Assembly: GCA_016871175.1 (NCBI GenBank)
Contig: VFZL01000026.1
Coordinates: 1-56,777 of the forward strand
Source: Acidimicrobiia bacterium
GTDB lineage: Bacteria; Acidobacteriota; Vicinamibacteria; Vicinamibacterales; CAVVIG01
Reading direction: 5' to 3'
Length of the DNA stretch: 56,777 nucleotides
Below the pieces are notes generated by a model. It saw only the letters and a list, made by a program, of their open reading frames with translations, did no database searches and had not been told where the DNA came from. Positions 48,167 through 56,777 of this stretch are shown here, piece by piece. Made by a program: the position numbers and the translations under genes. How positions within the stretch are numbered: position 1 is the stretch's first letter; every line of letters begins with the position of its first letter.

Positions 48167-50404
48167 ATGGATCGGGAGTTGCTACTCGAGATCGGGTGTG
48201 AAGAGCTGCCGGCGAGCTGGTTGCCGGAGTTGACGAACAAGCTCGGAGAGGTGACGGTCACCGCGCTGAAGGAACGGCGCCTGACGCCGGAGGCGCCAGC
48301 CGAAACGTACAGCACGCCTCGGCGACTGACCGTCAGGATCGCGCGGCTGGCAGAGCGCCAAACCGACATCGAGGAGCTTGTCACCGGACCGCCCGTGTCC
48401 GCGAGCTTTGGCGCCGATGGCGCGCCCACGCCGGCGGCGGCTGGCTTTGCCGCACGCCAGGGCGTCGACGTAATCGCCCTGGAGCGAATCGAGACGCCCA
48501 AAGGCGTCTACATCGGTTATCGCAAGCGCCAGCGAGGCCGCGCGGCCGTCGACGTCCTGCCCGAGGTTCTCGGTGCGGTCCTGCGTGCGCTGAAGTTTCC
48601 GAAGTCGATGCATTGGGACGCGTTGCTCGAGGACGGCAAGGGTGAGTTGTTGTTTGGACGGCCCATTCGATGGATTCTCTACCTCTATGGCGGGCGGGTG
48701 GTGCCCTTCGCCATCGGTCGAACCGAGCGCGCGCAGTGCTCCCAGGTGCAGGAGGTGGGAACGGGCGCGGTCACCTACGGCCACCGATTCCTCACGACGA
48801 GCGGACGCGCGGGGCGTTCGATCAAAGTACGCAGCTTCGACGAGTACCGCGCGCGCCTGCTCGAGAACTTCGTGATCCTTGAACGGGGCGACCGACACGA
48901 CAAGATCGCGCGCGAGCTGGACGCGAAGGCGCAGCGCCTGCAGGGTCGCGTGAGTCGCGTCGTCCACAGTCAGTCCACGCTGCTCGAGGAAGTCCCGGAT
49001 CTCGTCGAGTACCCCTCGGTGGTGAGCGGCACGTTCGGTGCGGAGTTCCTGGCCCTGCCGCACGAGGTGCTCACGACCACGCTGATTCGCCATCAGCACT
49101 ACTTCCCGGTCGAGTCCGAGGACGGCTCATTGAAGAACGCATTTCTGGCTGTGATCAACACCGAGCCAGACAACGAGCGCACGATCGCCCGAAACGCGGA
49201 GCGGGTGGTGACCGCGCGCCTTCGAGACGCCAAGTTCTTTTGGGATGGGGACCGGCGCGCAACGCTCGAATCGCGTGTCGACCGGCTCTCCACGTTGCTG
49301 TTTCACAGAAAGCTGGGCAGCTATCGTGAGAAGGTGACGCGCATCGAGCGCCTCGCCGAAGCGTTGGCGCGCGAGACGCTTCAAACGGACCCGGCGACAT
49401 GCCGGGCGGCGGCGCAGGCCGCCCGTTTGGCGAAAGCGGATCTCACGACCGACATGGTTCGCGAGTTCACTGAGCTCCAAGGGACCATGGGCGGTATCTA
49501 CGCCCGAGAGGAGGGCTTGCCGGAAGAGGTGTGGAAGGCGATCTACTTTCACTATCTGCCTGCCGCGGTTGACGCAGGGGCCGAGCCGTCCGCGACGGCG
49601 CTTGGTAGGGCCGGGCTCACGTGGGCCGCGGTATCGATGGCGGACAAGCTCGACACGATTGTGGGTTTGTTCGGCGCGGGCGAGCGGCCAACCGGGTCGC
49701 GTGACCCGTTGGGGCTGCGCCGCGCCGCGCACGGCGTCATCTGCGTGCTCCTCGAGCTGAAGACGCTCACAGGTCACGTGCGCGTGCGACCGACGCTGGG
49801 ACACGTGCTCCAGTTGGCGGCGGCAGGCTATTCAGACAGGCCGCGGCTCTCCGGCTGGCCGCACGCGGACCTTGACGAGTTATTGAAGTTTTTTTTGGAG
49901 CGCGTGCAGTTCGTGCTCGAGGCGCGCGGTGCGGACCGCCGAAACGTCCGCGCCGTCACCTCAGGGTCCGTGCTGGCACTCGAGCCGGCGACAGCGGCGG
50001 CCCAGGTGGAGGCGCTGGAAGGATTCGCGACTTCGCCCGAGTTCACGCAGCTCGCCACGGCGTTCAAACGGGTCAAGAATATTGCCAGCGAGTTGAAGGA
50101 CGTGGCGCCGATCGACCTCTCGGCGCTGCGCGGTGTGCTCCGGGAGCCCGCCGAGCAGGCGTTGCTCGATGAGCTCCAGCGGCGACTACCTGGAGTGGCC
50201 GAGTCTGCCACTCAGCGGAACTTCAAGGCCGCATTGGCCAGTCTGTCCGAGCTCGGTCCTCCAGTGGACCGGTTCTTCACTGATGTCCTCGTCATGACAG
50301 ATGACGCCGCTGTGCGTACGGCACGACTCTCTCTGATGGCCCACTTGAGAGATGCGGTCTTGCGCATCGGCGACGTTTCCGAGGTGGTCGCCGTAGCCAA
50401 ATAG
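48167..50404 (+). CDS. glyS: Glycyl-tRNA synthetase beta subunit
   Basis: GlyS binds tRNA-Gly and completes the tetramer. The 745 residues begin MDRELLLEIGCEELPASWLP, with the central FPKSMHWDALLEDGKGELLFGRP split as FPKSMHW and FGRPIRWIL, the HD-like segment TELQGTMGGIYAREEG and DPLGLRRAAHGVI, and a C-terminal anticodon-binding domain. Length exceeds the common 690 by insertions. ATG 48167 is used; the upstream open frame lies in glyQ. Confidence 0.97.
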   Translation: MDRELLLEIGCEELPASWLPELTNKLGEVTVTALKERRLTPEAPAETYSTPRRLTVRIARLAERQTDIEELVTGPPVSASFGADGAPTPAAAGFAARQGVDVIALERIETPKGVYIGYRKRQRGRAAVDVLPEVLGAVLRALKFPKSMHWDALLEDGKGELLFGRPIRWILYLYGGRVVPFAIGRTERAQCSQVQEVGTGAVTYGHRFLTTSGRAGRSIKVRSFDEYRARLLENFVILERGDRHDKIARELDAKAQRLQGRVSRVVHSQSTLLEEVPDLVEYPSVVSGTFGAEFLALPHEVLTTTLIRHQHYFPVESEDGSLKNAFLAVINTEPDNERTIARNAERVVTARLRDAKFFWDGDRRATLESRVDRLSTLLFHRKLGSYREKVTRIERLAEALARETLQTDPATCRAAAQAARLAKADLTTDMVREFTELQGTMGGIYAREEGLPEEVWKAIYFHYLPAAVDAGAEPSATALGRAGLTWAAVSMADKLDTIVGLFGAGERPTGSRDPLGLRRAAHGVICVLLELKTLTGHVRVRPTLGHVLQLAAAGYSDRPRLSGWPHADLDELLKFFLERVQFVLEARGADRRNVRAVTSGSVLALEPATAAAQVEALEGFATSPEFTQLATAFKRVKNIASELKDVAPIDLSALRGVLREPAEQALLDELQRRLPGVAESATQRNFKAALASLSELGPPVDRFFTDVLVMTDDAAVRTARLSLMAHLRDAVLRIGDVSEVVAVAK

Positions 50405-50575
50405 CCTCGCTCACGCACTACAATTGACGCGAGCGGCGACCTTTCCGCGCGAGAGGCGGCTCACCGTGAGTCCGCACGGCGTACGGCCACTGCATCGGGA
50501 CTCTCCGACGAAAGATTGGGATTCTTTGACGCGAGCGCTCGGACCCGCTGGTGTACGTGTTCCGGGACGCTTTGA
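50405..50575 (+). promoter_or_regulatory. glyS-ppdK spacer with -10 TACAAT
   Basis: TACAAT at 50419-50424, followed by TGACGCGAG, resembles the -10 elements at 17396 and 46594. It would give a leader of about 145 nt before ppdK. I see no known riboswitch, and only short hairpins such as around 50462-50480. Confidence 0.35.
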
Positions 50576-53404
50576 ATGAGGATGCGCATCGATATGGCGA
50601 AAGGGAAGACGGCGGGAAAAAGAACGGGCAAAGCGATCGGGACCGCCCGGAGGAAGGCCGCGACAACGGCGACCACCGGCAGCACGGCGGCTAAGTCGGC
50701 GAAGTACGTCTACTTCTTCGGCGGCGGGAAAGCCGACGGCAACCGTGACATGAAGGACGTCCTCGGCGGTAAGGGCTCTGGCCTCGCCGAGATGACCAAC
50801 GCGGGACTCCCCGTGCCGCCTGGGTTCACCATCTCGACCGCGGTCTGTAACCTCTATTACCGAGAGAAGGGCAGAATCCCAGCCTCCATCGACGCCGAGA
50901 TCGATCGCCACCTCGCGAAGCTCGAACACGCGGCCGGCGCGCAATTGGGTTCCACGAACAACCCGCTGCTCGTATCAGTCCGGTCGGGCGCGAAGTTCTC
51001 GATGCCCGGTATGATGGACACCATTCTCAACCTCGGGCTCAATGATGACGCCGTCAAAGGGCTGAAGCGGTGGACGAAGAACGGGCGCTTCGCGTTCGAC
51101 AGTTATCGGCGCTTCATTCAGATGTTCGGCAACGTCGTCCTCGAAATCCCCAAGGACGCGTTCGAACACGAGTTCGAGGATGTGAAGAAGGCGAAGGGAA
51201 CGACGGTCGACACCGACCTCGACGAGATCGCGTTGCGCGAGGTGGTCGAGCGGTATCAAGGACTGGTGAAGAAGCGCACCGGGAAGGCGTTTCCACAGAA
51301 CCCGTCAGAGCAGCTCAAGATGGCGCGAAACGCGGTCTTCCGATCCTGGATGAATCCCCGCGCCCAGGAGTACCGCCGCATTTACGAGATTCCCGACCAC
51401 ATCGGCACCGCCGTCAACGTGCAAATGATGGTGTTCGGGAATACGGGCGAGCGATCGGGCACTGGCGTGGGCTTCACTCGGAATCCTGCCACCGGCGCGA
51501 AAGAGTTCTATGGTGAGTTCCTGATCAACGCCCAAGGCGAGGACGTCGTGGCGGGGGTCCGGACGCCCCAACCGATTCGGCAGCTCGAGCAGGTGATGCC
51601 GAAGGCCTACCGGCAGCTCCGGCACATCACGACGCGCCTCGAGCGGCACTACAAGGACGTCCAGGACTTCGAGTTCACGATCCAGGACGAGCGGCTGTAC
51701 ATGCTGCAGACGCGCAACGGTAAGCGGACCGGGTTTGCGGCGGTGGTGATTGCCACGGACCTGGTCGCAGAGCGCCTGATTTCACCGAAGGAGGCGGTCC
51801 TGCTCGTCGATCCGGAATCGCTCAGTCAGCTCCTAGCGCCCGGTTTCGACCCGGCGGAGTGGAGGAAGATTCCAGTGGCGACCAAGGGGCTGCCAGCCTC
51901 GCCCGGCGCGGCGAGCGGACAGGTCGTCTTCTCAGCCGACCACGCGGTCCAATGGACGCAACAGGGCAAGCAGGTGATCTTGGTCCGACGCGAGACGGTG
52001 CCCGACGACATCCACGGCATGTTCGTCTCGCAGGGCGTGCTGACGGCCACCGGTGGCATGACCTCGCACGCCGCGGTGGTCGGGCGCCAGATGGGCAAGC
52101 CGGCCATCGTCGGCGCTGGCGGCCTCGCGATCGACGAAGCGGCCAAACAGTTCGTGGTCGATGGGAAGGCCGTTCGTGAGGGCGACTACATCTCGTTCGA
52201 TGGCCTCAGTGGTGAAGTGAAGATCGCGCGGGCCGCCTCGAAGGCGAGCGAAATCCTCCAAGTGCTCGATGGCACCCTGGCCGCGAAGGACTCAGACCTG
52301 TACCAGCGCTTCGAGAAGCTGCTGTCATGGGCGGACAAGCTCCGCCGGCTCGGGATCCGCGCGAACGCCGACCAGCCGGACCAGGCCGAGTTGGCGTACA
52401 AGTTCGGCGCGCGTGGCATCGGCCTCTGCCGCACCGAACACATGTTCTTCGGCGAGGGGCGGATTCCGATCGTGCAGCGTATGATCCTGGCGGACAACGA
52501 GGCGGATCGCCGAGAGGCGATCAACGAGCTGCTGCCGCTCCAGCGCGAGGACTTCTACGGGGTCTTCAAGGGAATGCACGGGTGTCCCGTGACCATCCGG
52601 ACCATCGATCCGCCGCTTCATGAGTTCCTGCCGAAGCGCGAGGATCTCATGGTCGATATCGCGAGGCTCGAGTTGACCGGAAAGGACAAAGCAGGGCTGG
52701 AGGAGAAGCGACGCCTGCTCCATCGCGTCGAGCAGCTGCATGAGTTCAATCCCATGCTCGGTCACCGCGGCGTTCGGTTGGGAATCACCTATCCCGAGAT
52801 CACCGAGATGCAGACGCGCGCCATCATCGAGGCGGCATGCCGTCTGAACAAAGAAGGCCTGAAGGTCATCCCGGAAATCATGATCCCGCTCGTCGGTCAC
52901 GTTCGAGAGTTGAGGGACCAAAAGGCGATCGTCGACCGCGTGGCGCACGAGACGATGAGGGCCCAGGGAATCAAGATCAAGTACCTCGTGGGCACGATGA
53001 TCGAAGTGCCGCGCGGTGCGATCACGGCCGATCAAGTGGCCGAGGAAGCGCACTTCTTTTCGTTCGGCACCAACGATCTCACGCAGATGCTGTTCGGCTT
53101 CTCTCGCGACGATATCGGCAAGTTCCTGCGGTCCTATCAGGAAAAGAAGATCCTCGAGAAGGACCCGTTCGTGTCAATCGATGTCGACGGCGTGGGCGCG
53201 GTGGTCCGCACGGGAGTCGAGTTGGGCCGGAAGACGCGGCCAGACCTGAAGCTCGGGATTTGCGGCGAGCACGGTGGCGACCCGTCCTCGATTCACTTCT
53301 TCCACAACGTGGGGCTCGACTACGTGAGCGCCTCGCCGTATCGGATTCCGGTGGCGCGGCTGGCGGCAGCTCAGGCGGCGCTGGCGGTGAGGGTCGGCGA
53401 CTGA
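50576..53404 (+). CDS. ppdK: Pyruvate, phosphate dikinase
   Basis: PPDK interconverts pyruvate, ATP and Pi with phosphoenolpyruvate, AMP and PPi. The protein of 942 residues (about 924-936 from later ATGs at 50582 or 50594) has the nucleotide domain (GGKADGNRDMKDVLGGKGSG; TNNPLLVSVRSGAKFSMPGM), the phosphohistidine domain TGGMTSHAAVVGRQMGKPAI and the PEP-binding barrel (ARGIGLCRTEHMFF; SFGTNDLTQMLFGFSRDD; GICGEHGGDPSSIHFF). An N-terminal tail of about 43 residues is Lys/Ala/Thr-rich, unlike the usual start. No regulatory kinase gene is adjacent. Confidence 0.95.
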   Translation: MRMRIDMAKGKTAGKRTGKAIGTARRKAATTATTGSTAAKSAKYVYFFGGGKADGNRDMKDVLGGKGSGLAEMTNAGLPVPPGFTISTAVCNLYYREKGRIPASIDAEIDRHLAKLEHAAGAQLGSTNNPLLVSVRSGAKFSMPGMMDTILNLGLNDDAVKGLKRWTKNGRFAFDSYRRFIQMFGNVVLEIPKDAFEHEFEDVKKAKGTTVDTDLDEIALREVVERYQGLVKKRTGKAFPQNPSEQLKMARNAVFRSWMNPRAQEYRRIYEIPDHIGTAVNVQMMVFGNTGERSGTGVGFTRNPATGAKEFYGEFLINAQGEDVVAGVRTPQPIRQLEQVMPKAYRQLRHITTRLERHYKDVQDFEFTIQDERLYMLQTRNGKRTGFAAVVIATDLVAERLISPKEAVLLVDPESLSQLLAPGFDPAEWRKIPVATKGLPASPGAASGQVVFSADHAVQWTQQGKQVILVRRETVPDDIHGMFVSQGVLTATGGMTSHAAVVGRQMGKPAIVGAGGLAIDEAAKQFVVDGKAVREGDYISFDGLSGEVKIARAASKASEILQVLDGTLAAKDSDLYQRFEKLLSWADKLRRLGIRANADQPDQAELAYKFGARGIGLCRTEHMFFGEGRIPIVQRMILADNEADRREAINELLPLQREDFYGVFKGMHGCPVTIRTIDPPLHEFLPKREDLMVDIARLELTGKDKAGLEEKRRLLHRVEQLHEFNPMLGHRGVRLGITYPEITEMQTRAIIEAACRLNKEGLKVIPEIMIPLVGHVRELRDQKAIVDRVAHETMRAQGIKIKYLVGTMIEVPRGAITADQVAEEAHFFSFGTNDLTQMLFGFSRDDIGKFLRSYQEKKILEKDPFVSIDVDGVGAVVRTGVELGRKTRPDLKLGICGEHGGDPSSIHFFHNVGLDYVSASPYRIPVARLAAAQAALAVRVGD

Positions 53405-53431
53405 CGCGGGACGGGCGGTGGGACAGCGCGC

Positions 53432-54397
53432 GTGATCACGATCTTCGTCCACCGGAACAACGAAACCGAGCAGGTGACGAGCCTCGAGCGCGCCTGGCTC
53501 GGCCCTGGGTCGGGCGTGCTGGTGTGGCTCGATCTCGCCTCGCCGTCCATTCCGGAGTCGCTCATTCTGTCCGATACGTTCGGGTTCCACCCGTTGGCGG
53601 TCGAGGACGCAATGAGCACGCTGCAGTATCCGAAGATCGAGCCGTACGACGGCCACCTGTACGTCGTCCTGCACGGCATCGACTTCCGTAAAGCGAACCA
53701 TGGCTTCGCCACTCACGACGTCGACTTCTTTCTCGGGCGACACTTCTTGGTGACCGTGCACGACGGCTATTCCCGTTCCATTGCCGCGCTGCGCGAGCAC
53801 TGTCCCCGGAACCACGCCCTGCTCGGCGATGGACCCGTCGCGCTGTTTCATCGGATCGTCGACGCGATGGTGGACCACTATCGCCCGGAGGTCGAGAAGC
53901 TCGAAGAGACACTCGACGAGATCGAAGAAGAGGTGTTTTCGCACGACAACGCGACGCTGATTCGAGCCATCCTCGACCAGAAGCGAGACGTCGCGTCGCT
54001 GCGACGCGTCGTCTCGCCGCAGCGTGACGTGATCGCGCGGCTCGCTCGCCGCGAGTTCGTCGACATCAGCTCGGAAATGGCGCTGCGGTTCAGAGATGTC
54101 TACGACCATCTCGTTCGGCTGAACGACGAAGCCTACGTGTTCCAGGATCGCATCAGCGGCATTCTCGACGCCCATCTGACGAGCGTGAGCAATCGCCTGA
54201 ACCAGGTGATGAAGCTGCTGACCGTACTCACCACCGTCTTCATGCCGCTCACGGTGATCTCGGGGTTGTGGGGCATGAACATCCCGCTGCCCCATTTCCC
54301 CGGCGGCCCGGCGGCGCAGTTCTGGTGGGTGGTCGGCCTCATGTTCCTGCTCATCGTGTCGATGCTTACGGTGTTTCGTCGGATCCGCTGGATCTGA
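53432..54397 (+). CDS. corA: CorA-family divalent cation transporter
   Basis: CorA is a pentameric Mg2+/Co2+ channel. The 321 residues have a long cytoplasmic domain (FGFHPLAVEDAMSTLQYPKIE), a coiled helix and two C-terminal membrane helices (about 262-280 and 293-312). The first ends with the signature GLWGMNI: GMN is present, with Trp in place of the usual Tyr or Phe. It ends RRIRWI, a basic tail at the membrane face. The start is GTG 53432. Confidence 0.93.
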   Translation: MITIFVHRNNETEQVTSLERAWLGPGSGVLVWLDLASPSIPESLILSDTFGFHPLAVEDAMSTLQYPKIEPYDGHLYVVLHGIDFRKANHGFATHDVDFFLGRHFLVTVHDGYSRSIAALREHCPRNHALLGDGPVALFHRIVDAMVDHYRPEVEKLEETLDEIEEEVFSHDNATLIRAILDQKRDVASLRRVVSPQRDVIARLARREFVDISSEMALRFRDVYDHLVRLNDEAYVFQDRISGILDAHLTSVSNRLNQVMKLLTVLTTVFMPLTVISGLWGMNIPLPHFPGGPAAQFWWVVGLMFLLIVSMLTVFRRIRWI

Positions 54398-54398
54398 C

Positions 54399-56201
54399 AT
54401 GGGCAAGATCATCCGCCTGCCCCTGGACCTGGCGAACCAGATCGCCGCAGGCGAGGTGGTGGAGCGGCCGGCCTCGGTGGTCAAGGAACTCGTCGAGAAC
54501 AGCATCGACGCCGTCGCGACGCGCGTGACCATTCACGTGGAGCTCGGCGGCAAGAAGCAGATCCGCGTTCAGGACAACGGCGAGGGGATGGACCCCGATG
54601 ATGCACGGTTGGCCATCGAACGCCACGCCACGAGCAAGATCCGGCGATCCGACGACCTGGCCGCCATCAGCACCCTCGGCTTTCGGGGAGAGGCCCTGCC
54701 GTCAATTGCCTCGGTATCACACTTCGTGCTCCGAACGCGCGCGAAAGGAGAGCCCTCGGCTACCGAGATTCGCGTGAACGGCGGCCTCGTCTCGTCGATG
54801 CAGGAGGTCGGCGCACCCGAGGGCACGACCATCGAGGTGAACGACCTCTTCTACAACCTGCCTGCGCGGCGCAAGTTTCTCAAGGCCGATGCGGCGGAGT
54901 CGGCGCAGGTGTCTCGTATCGCCTCGCAACTGGCGCTTGCGTACCACGACGTTGGGTTCACGCTGACCAGCGGTAGACGGACGGTCTTCGAGTGTCCGCC
55001 GGCCCGAACGAGTCGCGACCGGCTCTTCCAGCTGTACGGCGACCGAAGCGATCTGCTCGAGGTGCGGAAGGAGGCCGGCGGCATTCAGCTCACCGGATTC
55101 ATCGCGGCGCTCGCCGACCACGGACCGACGAGAGGGCCGCAGCACATCTTCATCAATCGGCGGATCATCAAGGATCGGACGATTGCGCACGCGATCCTCG
55201 ATGCATACAGCCAGGCATCAATCAAGGAACGCAGCCCCGAAGTGCACGTGTTCATCCGCATTCCGCCAGACGCGTTGGACGTGAACGTCCACCCGACGAA
55301 AGCCGAGGTACGCTTTCGAGATCAGTCGCTGGTGCACGAGGTCGTGCGGCGGGCTTTCATGCAGGCACTCGGGCAGAGCGGGACGCCGCAGCTGTACCTT
55401 CGACCGGACGCGGCACCTGGTGCCGAGCCTCGACCTGCCGGGTTGCCCGGCGTCTTGGCAGGCGGACACTATCCGAATCGGTGGGTGCTGGGCGCGGCAA
55501 CGACCATCAGCGGATCCGCGCCGGTACCCACGGCAGCCTCGACACCGTCGCAGGGCGCGAGCGCGGCGGTGGATGCGCTCGAGCCCACGCCACGTTCAGC
55601 CGGAGCGCCCGCGTCGCCCGAGGTACGGCCGTTGATCCCGCTGGGGCAGTTCCGTGACACGTTCATCATCGCTGTCGATGACGAGGGCGTGGCCATCATC
55701 GACCAACACGTGGCGCACGAACGCGTGCTCTTCGAGCGTGTCATGGAGCGTCTGACACGTGGCACGCTGGAGTCGCAACGGCTGCTCGTGCCGTTGCTCA
55801 TCGAGTTGACGCCGGCCGGGCAGCAGGCGGTGATCGCTCGTCGAGCCGAGCTGGAGCGGCTGGGGTTCGAGGTCGAAGCCTTCGGCGATGGGACGCTGCG
55901 GGTCGCGGCGGTGCCCGTGCTGCTCAAGACGGAGGATGCGTCGAGAGCCGTCCGCGCGCTGGCCGAAGACCTCGATGGGCTCGACCGCGGCGCGCACGTG
56001 CAGGACGCCCTCCGTCGTCTCGCCGCGACCATGGCGTGTCACGCGGCCGTCAAGGCGAACGATCCGTTGACGTACGAGAAGATGACCCACATCCTCGACG
56101 AGCTCCGGGCTACGGCCTATTCGACCGTCTGCCCGCATGGACGGCCTGTCATGCTTCGCCTCACACGCCGCGAAATCGAGAAGAACTTCGAGCGGATCTG
56201 A
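54399..56201 (+). CDS. mutL: DNA mismatch repair protein MutL
   Basis: MutL couples MutS recognition to strand incision. The 600 residues show the GHKL ATPase motifs: IAAGEVVERPASVVKELVEN (N box), VQDNGEGMDPDD, RHATSKIRRSDDL, TLGFRGEALPSIASV and GTTIEVNDLFYNLPARRKFL. A Pro/Ala-rich linker (about 340-405) leads to the dimerisation domain, which includes DQHVAHERVLFERVM (an acidic DQHAxxER-like motif) and CHAAVKANDPL, CPHGRPVML. These suggest endonuclease-type MutL, found in bacteria lacking MutH. It lies one base after the corA stop. Confidence 0.96.
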   Translation: MGKIIRLPLDLANQIAAGEVVERPASVVKELVENSIDAVATRVTIHVELGGKKQIRVQDNGEGMDPDDARLAIERHATSKIRRSDDLAAISTLGFRGEALPSIASVSHFVLRTRAKGEPSATEIRVNGGLVSSMQEVGAPEGTTIEVNDLFYNLPARRKFLKADAAESAQVSRIASQLALAYHDVGFTLTSGRRTVFECPPARTSRDRLFQLYGDRSDLLEVRKEAGGIQLTGFIAALADHGPTRGPQHIFINRRIIKDRTIAHAILDAYSQASIKERSPEVHVFIRIPPDALDVNVHPTKAEVRFRDQSLVHEVVRRAFMQALGQSGTPQLYLRPDAAPGAEPRPAGLPGVLAGGHYPNRWVLGAATTISGSAPVPTAASTPSQGASAAVDALEPTPRSAGAPASPEVRPLIPLGQFRDTFIIAVDDEGVAIIDQHVAHERVLFERVMERLTRGTLESQRLLVPLLIELTPAGQQAVIARRAELERLGFEVEAFGDGTLRVAAVPVLLKTEDASRAVRALAEDLDGLDRGAHVQDALRRLAATMACHAAVKANDPLTYEKMTHILDELRATAYSTVCPHGRPVMLRLTRREIEKNFERI

Positions 56202-56315
56202 GTTCGTGCCGATACCTCCTGTGAGCCCACGCGCGGCCTCAGGCTGCACGCGTGCGCATCGACGTGAGATGTCGCTCGCACGGACTCGTCGTGAGGGTAC
56301 ATCGGAGTCGCAAAG

Positions 56316-56660
56316 ATGCCGTCTCGGTTCTGGTCGATTGTGGCGTTGATGTCGGTAGCCGTGTCGGGCGTCCTGTTCGGAACGTTCCACGCGAGGAGCG
56401 AGCATGCGTTCGCCACGGCGGTGTACGACGCGAAACTCGACGCCGTCCGGGCGGAGATGCGAGGCCATCTGAAGGGCGCCGGTCGGGTTGACGAGCGACC
56501 CCGCGGCACTGCTGGCGAGCGCGGCGCGCGCATCGCCGACGCAGAGGCGACCCGCTCGACCCTTGTCACAGAGGTCAAACGCCAGCTTCAAGCGGAGATG
56601 GGGCTGGTGCCGCTGCAGCTCGTTCGCGATCGACGGTCCAGCTTCGTCGAGCTGAACTGA
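56316..56660 (+). CDS. Small N-terminally anchored or exported protein, unknown
   Basis: The 114-residue protein begins MPSRFWSIVALMSVAVSGVL, a signal peptide or membrane anchor, and continues as charged helical sequence rich in Ala, Arg and Glu (about 25-95), ending QLVRDRRSSFVELN. GGAG lies about 10 nt before ATG 56316. I recognise no family. Coding character is moderate and the gap before it (114 nt after mutL) holds no other gene. Confidence 0.5.
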   Translation: MPSRFWSIVALMSVAVSGVLFGTFHARSEHAFATAVYDAKLDAVRAEMRGHLKGAGRVDERPRGTAGERGARIADAEATRSTLVTEVKRQLQAEMGLVPLQLVRDRRSSFVELN

Positions 56661-56777
56661 CCTGCCGGCTTTCTTCGAACCAGTCGTCACTGGAGAATGA
56701 CGCCGGTGGGACCGGGTAGGGGCTCTGCGTTCTTCAAGTCAGCGCGAGCCGGCAACGCCGGCGAGCGCCCCCCGTTC
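56661..56777. other. Right-edge non-coding stretch
   Basis: No gene is seen in these 117 nt. GCCGGC-AAC-GCCGGC near 56750-56764 can form a short hairpin, perhaps the terminator of the small gene, without a U-tract. Confidence 0.3.

Noticed and set aside
50405-50575. Riboswitch in the ppdK leader
   Set aside because: No known glycine, PreQ1, SAM or T-box signature could be recognised; only short GC-rich hairpins are seen.

Overview
The window looks like a stretch of chromosome from a GC-rich Gram-negative bacterium. It has a complete Kdo (lipopolysaccharide core sugar) pathway, a type IV pilus alignment and secretin operon, heterotetrameric glycyl-tRNA synthetase and a menaquinone-type succinate dehydrogenase with one large membrane subunit. 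The gene order and protein style (pilMNOPQ followed by a TPR gene, pepP, accBC; GTG/TTG starts; ATGA/GTGA overlaps) fit Acidobacteriota, class Vicinamibacteria. That placement is an inference from memory, not a search. Nearly every gene is core metabolism or information processing. I see no CRISPR array, phage, insertion sequence, toxin-antitoxin pair or defence island.

Layout. 1-381: a fragment of a Sel1-like gene running off the left edge and a tRNA-Ala(CGC). 463-1554: pfkA. 1687-6012 (minus): rplM-rpsI-rpsB-tsf-pyrH-frr with a clear sigma-70 promoter. 6553-20033 (plus): a very long co-directional run of pilM, pilN, pilO, pilP, pilQ, two lipoprotein genes and a TPR gene, then pepP, accB, accC, thiE, a K+ channel, folD and coaE. 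20051-26104 (minus): kdsB-pyrG-kdsA-kdsD-kdsC-lapB, which makes CMP-Kdo from its CTP supply onward. 26153-27607 (plus): a GspC/PilP-like protein and a lipid kinase. 27618-29252 (minus): serA. 29517-37922: a TCA-cycle block of icd, mdh, sdhCAB (opposite strand), sucCD and ndk. 38012-44425: DUF2905, dcd, gamma-carbonic anhydrase, hisS, aspS, phoH and ybeY. 44426-50404: corC-era-recO-glyQ-glyS. 50576-56660: ppdK, corA, mutL and a small exported or anchored protein.

The most unusual signal is in the pilus operon. pilN carries an in-frame TAG, pilP an in-frame TAA, a lipoprotein gene a frameshift at a run of seven C, and the TPR gene a frameshift near a purine run. All four lie within about 6 kb, while all other recognisable genes in the window are intact. 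Both nonsense codons are what a single C-to-T change in a Gln codon would give. This is either recent loss or phase variation of pilus function, or a locally poor assembly; reads would decide.

Other points worth a look are a set of -10 elements placed only 5-10 nt before start codons (leaderless mRNAs), a divergent kdsB promoter pair built as one inverted repeat, degenerate 7- and 8-nt periodic repeats in several intergenic gaps, twin DnaA-box-like 9-mers between serA and icd, an alternative L13 start 129 nt upstream, a RecO without its zinc finger, and a succinate dehydrogenase anchor of the mycobacterial Sdh1 kind.
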